From positions 434,001 through 498,000 of the forward strand of contig JAYKKR010000014.1 in the NCBI GenBank assembly GCA_036971615.1: a DNA stretch of 64,000 bases, read 5' to 3'. Origin of the DNA: Amyloporia xantha. Taxonomy: Eukaryota; Basidiomycota; Agaricomycetes; Polyporales; Adustoporiaceae. Of the stretch, positions 46,801-57,950 are shown one piece after another; position 1 is the first letter of the stretch, and every line of letters starts with the position of its first letter. A program made the translations under genes and the position numbers. The notes under the pieces are model-generated. The model saw nothing but the letters and a program-made list of their open reading frames with translations, was not told where the DNA came from and searched no databases.

Positions 46801-47639
46801 GCAGCGATAATGAGCATCACATGATAGCGCACATTTATCTCCCCTTCTATGCATGAAGCGCGTAAGAGCTACAAGCGGCAGGTATTTGCCTTACCACTTT
46901 CAGGAAATTCGGCTGGAAGCCGGTCCATGGCATCCTTACTGGCAATGGAATATGAGAACATGTGTGTCGTGCCGTATGCGCTCAATAATCTATCGCTGAT
47001 AATGACACCCAGGATTGGTGCGTATGCGAACCGTTTCCTCGCTCTGGCCTCCTTTGGTCCGTACTAATACGTGCGGTTTGCCTTCCCGTCTTGTTCCTTT
47101 CCCGACGAGCATACATCAGCTTTATTATACACGTCAAGTATGTTTATTTTGTCAGCACTCTTGCTTACATGATTGTTAAGGATAGAATCCGATATCGCAA
47201 TGGTTCGAGCAGTCGGGTTTCAACGTCTCCGCCGGAGCTCCCAGATGCGGCGGATGGGCAAGGGAGTCCCAAATTGTCCTGAAGAGTTGTAGTACTCTAT
47301 CGCCCGCATCCTCTACGGTTTGTATGGGACGGTCCACATGCGGTACCAAAAAACTGGCAGCCGCGTAGAGCACGGTCTATGGTCGACAGGCATGCTCGAT
47401 GTTGCCCGTTTGGGGGGCACAAGATATATTCGACCATGTAATAAGGGACTCATCGAATTTTGGAATCGAGAGACTGCCCTATCTCGAGTGTATGCTAAAA
47501 GCAGGAATATCTGTAAGCATGCAACTCTGTGACACACTTTGCGACTTAACTCCGTTTAGTTGACATCCATCCGCCTCTCTGGGTACATCTATGGTGGATG
47601 TCATCTGTAGTCGCTGATTGATCACTAATGCAAAGTCTA
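43876..47639. other. No recognisable gene, likely decayed sequence
   Basis: About 3.8 kb. A 157-codon minus frame (44191-44664) and shorter frames have no motif I can name. Position between the adenylation fragment and a P450 fragment suggests relics of larger genes, but I cannot show it. Confidence 0.35.
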
Positions 47640-48240
47640 AGATGTTCCCCATCAGTCGATACAAGACGACGAATTTCGTGGAGTTGACATTCCAGGAGCC
47701 TTCATCGTCTTACCTACTGCTTGGTGAGTGCTCGTGTCATTCGCAAGTGCTTCAACATCAGTTGTTTTATATGCCGTATGTCTCACAGGTCGATGTTACG
47801 AGACCCATTAATTTATCCTGATCCAGAAGATTTCAGACCTGAGAGATGCCAAAATATGGATCCTAAGGTAGTGAACCTCACTGATCCGAGGAAAGTTGTG
47901 TTTAGGTTTGGCCGACGGTGAGAATAACGCGTACCTTTAATGTCTCTGTTATTCCAACATCCACTCTGCAGTATTTGTCCACGCCTGCATCTCGTCAATT
48001 TGAACATCCGGCTCGCAGCGGCAAATACATTGACAACATTAGACATCCGCAAGTCTCGCGAAGGAGCGAAACAGGAGCTTACGCCCTCTCTTACACTTTT
48101 CGGTTTGTGAGGTATGGTTATCAACACTGTCAATGCGTTCAAAATTTGAGAATGACCCGATTGCATAGTTATCCGGAAGAGTTTCCCTGTTATATTGGGT
48201 CTCTTGACACAAATGATTGTAGACCTCATCGCACAGAGGG
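47640..48240 (+). pseudogene. Cytochrome P450 C-terminal fragment
   Basis: Only the last quarter of a P450 remains, on the plus strand: HQSIQDDEFRGVDIPGAFIV, TAWSMLRDPLIYPDPEDFRPERC (PERF region), FRFGRR, then ICPRLHLVN with the haem Cys, and LDIRKSREGAKQELTP. Splice junctions at 47724-47788 and 47918-47971 still fit, but the last one no longer keeps frame. The CPG of the haem loop is CPR. No I-helix or N-terminal anchor lies upstream. It is tail-to-tail with the next P450, which it resembles. Confidence 0.8.
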
Positions 48241-48529
48241 TCGAAAATTGCGCAATACTGCACGGTCCACATCATTCAACGGGGGTATGTCACCGTTTTG
48301 TGGTGGTAGAAGTCGTGTATCTCGTTCTTCGGACTAGATTTAACTTCAAGATAGGTTCATGACGGCTGCACATATCCAGAATTAGGAGTCACCTGTTGCG
48401 CACGAGTTCGACAGTTACAGGACGTACATTCTGTGGCATGTACGGCATGTCGATGTTACTATAGCTTCTATTCATTGCCACCGGGTGACCCTAGGCCAAG
48501 CTTGGCCGTATACACATTAAGTATACGAA
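48241..48529. other. Short gap between P450 relics
   Basis: About 290 bp between two convergent P450 sequences. No signal seen. Confidence 0.5.
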
Positions 48530-50557
48530 TTACGGAATGCATTTATCTGCCTTTGGGTCGTTATGATAACTGTGCTCCTCCCATTGCCCATCAAAACGCA
48601 TGCTTGTTGAAGGCTGTGTACTGTGGTCGCTCGCATCTAGCATCGTAAACACCAGTTTCGAGATTCTCGTCGACCGGGGAATGATCTTGCAAACAAATTC
48701 TTCCGGATAGCTGTGAAAGGTTCCCTTAAACATCAAATGCTCACAGACCACTATCCAGACAAAATGTCGTACCTCACAAAGCCTGACTTGAAATTCACTG
48801 GTGGAATGATCTCGTTACCTTGAACGTCTCGGGCCTTGCGTATATCAAAAGCTGCAACTATATTTGCCACCGCAAGCCATATGCTATTGTCCGCGAAGTA
48901 CCGTCCGGGGCATATGCTAGGAAGGAATGAACAGAATCCATCTATCGGTTGTTGACACAAGTTGACCGATCTTTCAACTTACCGGCGACCGAAGCCAAAC
49001 ACAAACTTGCGTGGATCTCTGATCTCAGCTACGTCATCGTCTAGTCCGAGGAACCTTTCAGGGCGGAAGATATCCGGTTCAGGATAGAACTTCATGTTTT
49101 GAGACATGGACCTATCATAAAAATTGAGCAGAACGGTTGCAACCCAAGGCGACGACGAACCAAATGTTTGGGATGATCATGGCTCCCTTCGGCATGAAGT
49201 AGCCACGATACTCGTCGTCAGTAGTGAGGCGATGCGCGAGCCCTGGACATTGAGATGTCAGAGCGCACAAGAGCTATCAACAAGTCGAAACTTGCCGAGG
49301 GACAAAGGACAATTCCAGCTGAAGGCACCGATTTAACGAGCTGAATATGAGACCGATTCAGACATACCGGTATACTTCCTTGATGACGCATTCCAGATAG
49401 GGAAGAGCACTTCTATCTTCGAGCTCAGGAAGACGTGTATCTCCAATTACATTCTGAATCTCTTCCTGAGCTTTCTTGAAAGTTTCGGGATGATGAACCA
49501 TAGCGAGAACAAAAGTCCATAAAGTGATAGTGATCTACCATGGACCAGATTGAGCTCGTAGTAGAAGGTGATAATTTTAGTTCCGACCGTATCAATTCCC
49601 GCTGAGATGTGATGTCAGACGATGACAAGAGCGCAGGATAAAAATTATCCCAACCTGCATACAAAGCGCCAGCAGCACCTTTAACGTTTTCCTCGTACTC
49701 GCGGGAACCGTCATTCTGCGAGGAATCCTCCAGTAGGGACGCAACAAAGGAGGGTTTTGCATTTCCACATGCCTGCAATTGCGTGAATCTGACATATAAC
49801 AAATGTGGAAAAAGGCACGCACAATTTGAGCTTTAACCGCCTCGAAGGGCTGGTCCATCATCCGGCGTATGAGAACGCTGGCATCAAGGGCTTTGCGCTT
49901 GAAGCCGGCACCCGGAATCCAGGCTGGAACATGCTTCACTGTCAGAGAATAGTCATTCCTTTTAAGTTTGCAAAGTTACATGACCACTGATACGTACGGA
50001 ATGGAAAGAAGTCGACAAGTGATGCCGCCAGACTGCCAGCTTCAATAGTCGCCTCGATAGCTCTTATTGCAGTTTGCAGATGTCCGTCATCTTCAGATGG
50101 TATTTGCTGACCAAACACTATATTGGCTATTAGGGCAGCTGGAAACCTGTTGCTGGCGTCGGCCTGTGCAATTCGACAAGCTTACTGGACTTACATACCT
50201 CCTCAAATGCTGCAAAAATAGCTCTGGTGCCTCTATGAATGCGGCTAGAAGGAGATAAGTCTCATGACGCTGGGCAGGAATATGGTTCGTGAGGGAATCC
50301 TTCTCGTAGAACATGGCTTGGATCCATTGACGATGTTTACGCCAGTATCTTCCATAAGTCAAGAACGCGGTATTAGGATTCCATCCCATTCTGAAAATAT
50401 TGTGTCACTCCGTCTGATGGCATGAGCGAGCCTGGTACACACATTTCTGCAAGCAATACAAAGCGTGGTCTGTCAGAGTAAATCGAGCTCCTCTTCTCCA
50501 TGAGGTCCCGTGCTGCCTGCACAGTATCAATCACAAGTGCTTGTTGGTGGAAGAGCT
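48530..50557 (-). pseudogene. Cytochrome P450, 3' part, split by copia element 2
   Basis: Minus strand. Starting at the insertion point (50557) the reading is FHQQALVIDTVQAARDLMEK, then MGWNPNTAFLTYGRYWRKH, FPAALIANIVFGQQIPS, LVDFFPF with HVPAWIPG, AKPSFVASLLEDS, I-helix [24 protein letters not shown] (ExxR), LAHRLTTDDEYRGY, FRPERF, FGFGRR/ICPGRY (haem ligand) and FHSYPEEFVCKI, ending at 48530. About a dozen exons, introns about 50-70 bp, all apparently in frame; one donor near 49315 is probably GC (gcaagt). The only evident damage is transposon insertion. Type: membrane-anchored fungal monooxygenase like the OrdA/CYP64 group. Confidence 0.85.
50553..50557. repeat. Target-site duplication GAGCT, left copy
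   Basis: GAGCT at 50553-50557 and 56345-56349 flanks copia element 2 and lies inside a P450 exon. Confidence 0.9.
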
Positions 50558-50861
50558 TGTTGAACGATCAGTTTCCAACTATAGTAGTCGCACTTCCATA
50601 CTTGGTAGTCAGTACTTACTCATTTCTATGATGTTCTATGACGTTCCATAGTATGTTCTTGTCTTACTTCATAGACTCCACTTTCTTACTAAGAAATCTC
50701 CACTATGATTTCATTATGACTTCATATCTTACTCAGATATTCTATAGGTTTCTGGATACGATTACTAAGGAGCCTTTCATGCATGTATATAAGCAGGGCC
50801 TTACAGCCCACTAGAATACAAGACGGATTAGCCTCCTCTCCTCTATAGTCTGCGCTCAACA
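50558..50861 (+). repeat. 5' LTR of copia element 2
   Basis: 304 bp, TGTTGAACGA...CTCAACA, with a clear TATA box TATATAAG at 50786-50793. Confidence 0.95.
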
Positions 50862-50881
50862 GGTTATGAGCCCCGCGCTCT
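50862..50881 (+). other. Primer-binding site, copia element 2
   Basis: GGTTATGAGCCCCGCGCTCT directly after the LTR; the first 19-20 bases are the same as in element 1 and complementary to the anticodon arm of initiator-Met tRNA. Confidence 0.75.
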
Positions 50882-51319
50882 AATCTGTCTGACTACTGTG
50901 CAGTCATCTGTCTTCACTCTTCTATTTGCGCTTTCACTTTCACTTTTGCGCATTTACCCCTTCTATTGCCTTCTTCTTATAAGGCCCCTTAGTAGACTAC
51001 GTAAGTACACAGTCCTTAGTTTTGTGACGAACTCTTGGGAGTCTGCACTTCAGTGGGCGGCTCTTAGAGGTCCAAGTCCTCTCCTGGGAATAAGGCACCT
51101 TACGCGAAATAGTCAAAGGCGTAACAGGGCCCTCAGGCAACTGCGAAGCAAAACTCTGCGGCTCCATAGGTAGCTGTAGATAGAAGTACTATACAGTAGC
51201 TAGCTAGGCCTTGGGCAATACCCTCTGCGGCATAGTCTCGTCTCGATCGCTCACTTCCCTCGACTCTACCCTGCGTCTTGGCTATTTCGGCTAGCTGGGA
51301 CAAAGGTTCACTTCAATAA

Positions 51320-51760
51320 GTGTCCATCTTTGAGCTAGAGACGTTGACTTCTTCATCAGAAGCAGCTGATCCAGTGGCAGATCAATCTCAGTCAGGCGAC
51401 TCAGAGGGATCTTCACCAGAGCCAGTACAGCTTATATCTGTCTACCCAACAGATTATAGCTGGAAATTCCCTTACGCAGGCGATTATATTGGTGGTCTTA
51501 CAGACGACGATCTTGGTTATTTCCCATACAATATTGAAAGTAACTCTCTTCGTCACACTGACAGTGAAGAGTACTTTCCAAACCTCTCCAATACATTTTG
51601 GGCTATACTTCTTCGATCCGATCCTTTTGATCAAGAAGTTAAAGAGGTTAAACCAGATCGATCGCCTCCATCAATTCCTCAATCAATTCCATCAATTCCT
51701 CAATCACCTTCCATCGCCTATCTCCTTCAGTCTGACACTCGCCCTGACATTTTATTCTGA
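51320..51760 (+). other. Open frame without ATG in the element 2 leader
   Basis: A 146-codon open frame in the roughly 900-bp leader between the LTR and gag. It begins at a GTG and has no internal Met. The sequence is acidic and Ser/Pro/Asp-rich, ending in IPQSIPSIPQSP repeats from a short tandem repeat. It may be an ancestral extension of the gag region, a spliced exon, or chance. Confidence 0.3.
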
Positions 51761-51765
51761 TCGCC

Positions 51766-54700
51766 ATGGATCCCTCCAAGATTCCTACCTCCACCATTCC
51801 CATTTTTGATGGCACAAACTATATTGCCTGGTCTAACGCCATGCGAGGTGTTTTTAGATGGTCTGGTTCCTGGAACATTGTTGAAGGGAATTCAGGCACA
51901 CCTCTTCCTCGTCCTACTGTTGCAGCTGCTGGAGAAGACCTCGTTACCATCCAGGCTGCTTGGGATGAGAAGAATGACAAGGCACTTGGTTTGATGACCA
52001 TCTATATTTCCTCCTCGCTACAATTCCTCATTGGCAATACTACCACTGCTGCTGCAGCGTGGAAAGCAATTAAAGATCAGTATGCCAAACCTGGTGCTGT
52101 TGGTGCATTCGTCTACTTCCAACAATTATTCAATACTCGCTTTGACGATGCCCAACCTCTTCGCCCTCAGATAACAGCACTTGAGGAAATTCGTAGTCGT
52201 ACCGTTGATGCTGGGATTGCCATCTCAGATCAATTTGCTGCCCTCATTATTGTCAACGCCTTGCCCAATTCTTATCAGACCATTGCTTCGACTCTGCTGG
52301 CTACAGTTACAGACCTTTCTACACTTAAACCAGCAGATGTCATCCCCAAAATAATTGAGGAAGAAGCTAGACGTCAGGCCTCTAAAAATGCTAATGTCTC
52401 TCGCGTCTCGTCGACTACTCGTCTCCCAAAGAAATGTAATATCTGCGGGAAGACTAATCATTCGACTGAGAACCATTGGCCTGATGGAAAGCCACCTCAA
52501 AAGGGGAATAAGCAGGGCAAAGGCAAGGGCAAGCAAGGCGGTAATCAAGGTGGAAATAATAAAGGAAGTGGACAGAATCACGGTCAAAATAATGGTAATA
52601 CTGGAGCTTCACAAGGACAGGGACAGAATTCTGGTGCAAAAGTCAACAATCTTCTTATAGAATCTGTACCAGATGTAACGGTAGCATCTTCTTCGTCCAA
52701 ATCAATTGACCTTTCCCTGTACCATGTGGGAGATGAGATCGCAAGATGGATGGTTGACTCAGGTTGTACTTCACATGTCACAAACGTCTTTGAAGATTTT
52801 GATCACTATCATGAATTTCCAGTACCTGGTCATGCGCACTTAGCCGGCGCAGATAAAACCATAGATATCAAAGGTGTTGGAATAGTTCTTCTGCGACATC
52901 AGAATAGTGACGGAATCATTGTCAACCTGACTCTTAAATCTGTCCTTTATATTCCTGAAGCTGTCTCATCGTTTCTTCGCTCCACGTACCATTATTGACC
53001 AAGGAGGCTGCTATAGTGCCCATGGGGACACTATGAATTTTTGGGCAGGCTCCAAACCGGGTGAGAACCTAATCCTCACTGCGCAATCAAGCCATGATGG
53101 TTCAGGTTTCTATTGGCTTGAAACCAAAGTGTTTCATCCAAACACCCGGCCTCAGACTCTGCAATCTGTGGAAGCTGACTATGACTTGTGGCATCAACGG
53201 TTTGGTCATGCGGGACGTAACACCATTCGTCAATTGCCTAATCATGTTAATGGCGCACCAAATAGTCTTTCTTCAGCACCAAAGTCTGATCCTTGTGCTG
53301 GTTGTGCGCTTGGCAAGTCCCACAGACAACCGTTCCCACTCTCTTCTACTCGCGCATCTAAACCATTGGAACTTATTCACTCAGATCTCGTCGAGATGCC
53401 ATCTCTGTCTATTGATGGTTTCAAATATTGTGTCACATTTCTCGACGATTTCTCCTCATTTGGTGTCATGTATTACCTTAAGCGGAAATCTGATGCTCTC
53501 ACCTGCTTTAAAAGTTATCGAGCATGGGGGGAAACTCAGCTTTCTACGCGACTTAAGCGTTTCCGCTCTGACAGAGGAGGAGAATTTATGGGTGAAGAGT
53601 TCACACAATATTTACATGAAAATGGTATTGAGCGTGAGGCATCTATGCCACAAAGTCCACAACAGAATGGACGTGCAGAACGTTGGCAGCAAACTATTGT
53701 AGAAAAAGCAGAAGCTATGCGTCATCATGCTGGTTTATCCACTGGCTTCTGGAAACTTGCTGTTGAAACTGCCGTTCATATTTACAATCGTCAGCCATTC
53801 CGCAGAGCACACTGGCGTACTCCCATTGAATTATGGAATGGTACTGTTCCAGATGTGTCGTACTTTAGAGTCTTTGGATGCCTAGCCTATGTACATGTTC
53901 AGAAGGAGCGACGCCAGGATAAGCTCACGGCTCGAGCTAAACCTATGGTGTTCGTCGGCTATGAACCTGGATCAAAGGGGTATCGATTCTGGGATAAAGA
54001 TAGCCGCTCCATTGTTTTATCGCGTGATGCGGTATTCAATGAGAGATCCTTTCCGAACAAAAGTGAGAATCCTATTCCCGCTGCCCAACAACCGCATGAG
54101 CCGCCCGTTCCTGTAGCTCCAGCACCACAGCCGGCCCTGCCACTTGGTGATGATGATGCTAATAGGCCTGAACCGGATGCTGACTTGCTTCCACATCCGG
54201 GACCACCACCAGAACCGCCTAGAAACCCATCTCCTCCACCTCGTCCACCTTCTCCAGATGAGCCTCCAGTACCACAACCTCCTCCATTTGTACCTAGACG
54301 CTCTACTCGGTCAACCGCTGGTAGACCTCCACCACGGCCTGACAATGCGTATGGTGATCGTCACCCTGCAGCTATACAGCGTGACATTGACCAAGGAGGT
54401 GGTTTACCTGATGTCATGGAGAATCTCATCTCAGATCTTCCAGTAGAGTTTATTCTCAACGCCGATCCTCAGTATGGACCTTTTCCACAATCTTATCAGG
54501 AAGCGATCTCTCGCCCTGATCGGACTCAGTGGGAGGCCGCTATGCAGGAAGAGATAGACTCTCAAATGGAGAATGGTACATGGGAGTTAGTTGATTTACC
54601 TCCTGGACGTAAGGCAGTACCTTGTCGTTGGGTTTACACTATTAAACCTGGTGGTAGATATAAAGCTCGGCTTGTAGCCAAAGGCTTCAAACAGGTCAAA

Positions 54701-56014
54701 GGCATTGATTATGATGAAATATTCTCCCCCGTCGCTCGTTTTGAATCTATAAGACTCTTACTCGCCCATGCTGCTCTTAATGATTGGGAGGTAGAGGCTA
54801 TGGATGTAAAGACAGCATTCTTATATGGCGAATTAGACGAGGAGATATATATGGAGCAACCAGAAGGATTCAAAGTCCCTGGTCAGGAACACAAAGTTTG
54901 TCGTCTATTGAAGGCTATTTATGGTCTTAAACAGGCTGGCAGACAGTGGAATAAAAAACTCCACAATGCGTTGTTGGAATTAGGGTTCACACGTACATAT
55001 TCTGATGCGGGTATTTATGTGTATCGTCATCATGGGGGGGATTTAATACTTGTCGTATATGTTGACGATCTATTGCCAATTGGGTCTGATCGGCGTCAGA
55101 TTGCATGGCTTAAAGGTTGTCTTCAGAAGCGATTTAATGTTCGTGATCTTGGGCCTGTAGAATCTTTCCTAGGCATGCGGATTACTCGGGATAGATCATC
55201 CAGAAATATTTGGCTTGATCAGTCTAAATACATTGAAGAGACACTCGAGCGATTCCAAATGCTAGATGCAGCACCCACACGAACTCCTCTTCCATTTGGC
55301 GTACACCTTGTCAAAGCAGATCCTTCATATGAAGTTGATGCCACCCTTCGTTCAAAGTACCAACAGCTCATTGGTTCACTTTTGTGGATCGCCTTAGGCA
55401 CTCGCCCAGATATAGCCTATGCAGTTAATCGCCTTTCCCAATATTCTGCTAAGCCTACAATGCAACATTATAAAGCCGCACAATATATTCTTCGTTATTT
55501 GAACGGTTCACGTTCACTTCGGCTTTGCTACAAAGGCAGCGGATTATCTGGACTCATAGGTTATTCTGATTCTGATTGGGCTGAGAACAAGGACGATAGG
55601 CATTCAACTAGTGGCTTTGTCTTCTTTATGGCAGATGCTGCTATTTCATGGGTCTCGCGGCGACAAAGACTGTCGCTCTGTCTTCAACAGAAGCAGAGTA
55701 CATGGCGTTGTCCGACTCTTGTCGACAATTAGCCTGGCTTCGGACTCTTCAGTCTGAGATTGGTTTTAAGCCGCAAAATGCCACACCTTTATGCATTGAT
55801 AATAATGGTAGCATTTTTCTTGCGGTTAATCCAGCTCATGACAGAAGAACCAAGCACATTGATATTCGGTACCACTTTTGCAGAGAGTTCATTGAAAACG
55901 GTCATGTCGATTTTTTTCTTTGTACCTACTGCTGAGCAAAGGGCCGATATCCTTACTAAGAATTTATCTTTCTCTATTCATGAGAAATTTGTACATAGTC
56001 TTGGACTAGAGTAG
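51766..56014 (+). CDS. Copia element 2 gag-pol (three frame breaks)
   Basis: Gag begins at ATG 51766 (MDPSKIPTSTIPIFDGTNY, a typical copia Gag start). The zinc knuckle is CNICGKTNHSTENH, with His in place of the last Cys, followed by a Gly/Gln/Asn-rich basic tail. Protease: WMVDSGCTSH. A break at 52961-52966 leads to SHRFFAPRTI and the next frame (to 55732): integrase (LWHQRFGHAG...CAGCALGK, HSDLVEM, FLDDFSS, QNGRAERWQ), Pro-rich spacer, reverse transcriptase (YKARLVAKGFKQ, YVDD at 55057-55068), RNase H start (SDSDWAENKDD). Breaks at AAA 55665-55667 (one A short) and T7 55911-55917 (one T extra) separate the last pieces, KTVALSSTEAEYMAL and FVPTAEQRADILTK, ending at 56014. Confidence 0.92.
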
Positions 56015-56040
56015 TTAGCGACTATCTAGTTGAGTGGGAG

Positions 56041-56344
56041 TGTTGAACGATCAGTTTCCAACTATAGTAGTCGCACTTCCATACTTGGTAGTCAGTACTT
56101 ACTCATTTCTATGATGTTCTATGACGTTCCATAGTATGTTCTTGTCTTACTTCATAGACTCCACTTTCTTACTAAGAAATCTCCACTATGATTTCATTAT
56201 GACTTCATATCTTACTCAGATATTCTATAGGTTTCTGGATACGATTACTAAGGAGCCTTTCATGCATGTATATAAGCAGGGCCTTACAGCCCACTAGAAT
56301 ACAAGACGGATTAGCCTCCTCTCCTCTATAGTCTGCGCTCAACA
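56041..56344 (+). repeat. 3' LTR of copia element 2
   Basis: 304 bp, identical by eye to 50558-50861, followed by GAGCT (56345-56349). Confidence 0.95.
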
Positions 56345-57223
56345 GAGCTGTGTATAAACTACGTCCCCTGGATCGAAGAATAGAATTAGAAAGGACGCTC
56401 TGTAATGACTTGTAAAGAAGGGCGTGCCGTATATACTGGCCTAAGGCTCCAACCATTTCATCTATTTACCGTTTATAAATGGTTATAACTGTATACTGTT
56501 TATGTTTAACTACCACTACCCCGGTAAATGGTAAATAAACAGTATGTAAACAGTAAACAGATGTGACACATTTTTTCTAGGAGATGTTAAATATCATGCA
56601 TCCAACAAGGCCAGAACAGGTCTGACATCCAGAAGTCACATGTAACTGGCTTCACTTGATAGATAATCACTTTTATTGGGAGATATTTGCACAGTTATTT
56701 GAAAGAAGGAAGGAAATACTCTCAGTTTGATGAAAAATCATGACTAATTTCTTTTTGTACCATCTTTGTGTTGATGATATTCATCACAGGCACAGACTGT
56801 GGCACTGAGTGTTGGTTGTATAAAGGGTTATTGAAGATTTTGAGGACATACTGCTTTCTTTTTCTTATATGTATATGTACCATTTATACCATTTATTTAC
56901 TGTTTATTTACTATCTATATACTATTTACTGTTTAAATACTGATTTTCTGTAAACATAAACTAAATAGTTGGAGCCTTATACTGGCCCAGTCTGCGAACT
57001 TCTTGTGTTGGTACTTGAGAGGCAATTGGTGCACGTTTCCCAGAAAGACAATCAGCCTTGGTCCGGGTGGAAGCTGTAAGTGAGCATACTTGCGGCCGCG
57101 GTGACGGGGAACGCAGTAGTGAATGAAGGACAGTGTGATGGTCGCGACACCTATAAGTATGACGGGACTAAAGTGAGTGGTGAGGTTACAGATAGCTTGA
57201 AGCGTCGGTTGCGCCCAGTACAT
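56345..57223 (-). pseudogene. Cytochrome P450, 5' part, interrupted by a hAT MITE
   Basis: Continuation of the split P450. ATG at 57223 opens an N-terminal membrane anchor (FSPVILIGVATITLSFIHY), then the proline hinge PPGPRLIVFLGNVHQLPLKY and KKFADWAS. The MITE (56442-56979) interrupts just before the end of exon 1. Beyond it the sequence continues IYG, an intron with apparent GC donor, and GDVVYTQL, which joins exactly to FHQQALV on the far side of copia element 2. The undamaged gene would have been a normal full-length P450. Confidence 0.85.
56442..56979. mobile_element. hAT-type MITE inside the P450 gene
   Basis: 538 bp, AT-rich, with ends TAAGGCTCCAACCATTT and its near-perfect inverted copy ending GTTGGAGCCTTA, one mismatch in about 17 bp. 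It is flanked by the 8-bp direct repeat TACTGGCC (56434-56441 and 56980-56987). An 8-bp duplication and short inverted ends indicate the hAT superfamily. Subterminal regions are packed with GTAAACAGT/ACTGTTTA-like motifs, as in hAT transposase-binding regions. No open frame, so non-autonomous. Confidence 0.85.
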
Positions 57224-57950
57224 CTTGTGCGTTACTACTCAGACCTAAGCATTCTTAAGCAGCGCAATATAGAATCAGCCTGAGGGAAACATTTACCTCT
57301 CAGGCTGCAAGTATTCAAGAGACCAGAGTGTCAGGTGGACAACTGTCCGCCACGAGATAACACGAGCGCTCATAGCGTTGGCTGCAGCGGTATTAATGGA
57401 TCAAAACAGCTCGAAAGGCCGCAGATTACCCGACAGATGTCTTCTGACCTCAAGGGCCGCTCACTTCGTGGGTCCAAACCTTCAAACTTGGTATACATAG
57501 TACTGTCTGACCGGCGTGCGACCATGACGGAATCCCGAGGTGTCCTCGCGCTCCCGGGATCAATATTCCATCTGGAAGAACCGTCATTTACATAACATCA
57601 CAGTGCGTGAGTCTCACCTCTTCGAATAAAGACAGAACATCATCATGATTGAAGGGCGTGGTCAAGGTTTCAATCGGCTCCCGCGATGTCGTGAGACATG
57701 GAGGGGCGCGTTTGAAGGCGGCTAACTTGAATCTGCCGTGTTCACAGGAGGTAGAGCGAGTATAAACAGTACCCAAATAAAGGGTTCGTTTCGGCTTCGT
57801 ATAAACAGTATCATATAGCAGGAGCATGGCGGTGGAAGGTGGGTGGATCGCGCCCTTCCATCGATTCACGTGATAGGACTACGCGATTATCTGCATACGA
57901 AGATTTCTACGACACGACAAACTTCCATATGTACACTTAGCTGATCATAT
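57224..57950. other. Intergenic between two P450 genes
   Basis: About 730 bp holding the promoter of the split P450 and the 3' end of the intact one, both transcribed leftward. No other feature seen. Confidence 0.5.

Larger units (their letters stand above)
50558..56344 (+). mobile_element. Complete Ty1/copia LTR retrotransposon, element 2
   Basis: 5,787 bp with two 304-bp LTRs that I read as identical, TG...CA ends, GAGCT duplication, primer-binding site, gag, pol and a purine tract (AGTGGGAG, 56033-56040). Different family from element 1: LTRs share no obvious similarity and the Gag sequences differ. Inserted antisense to the P450 it splits. Identical LTRs imply recent activity even though pol shows three one-base frame breaks. 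Confidence 0.96.
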
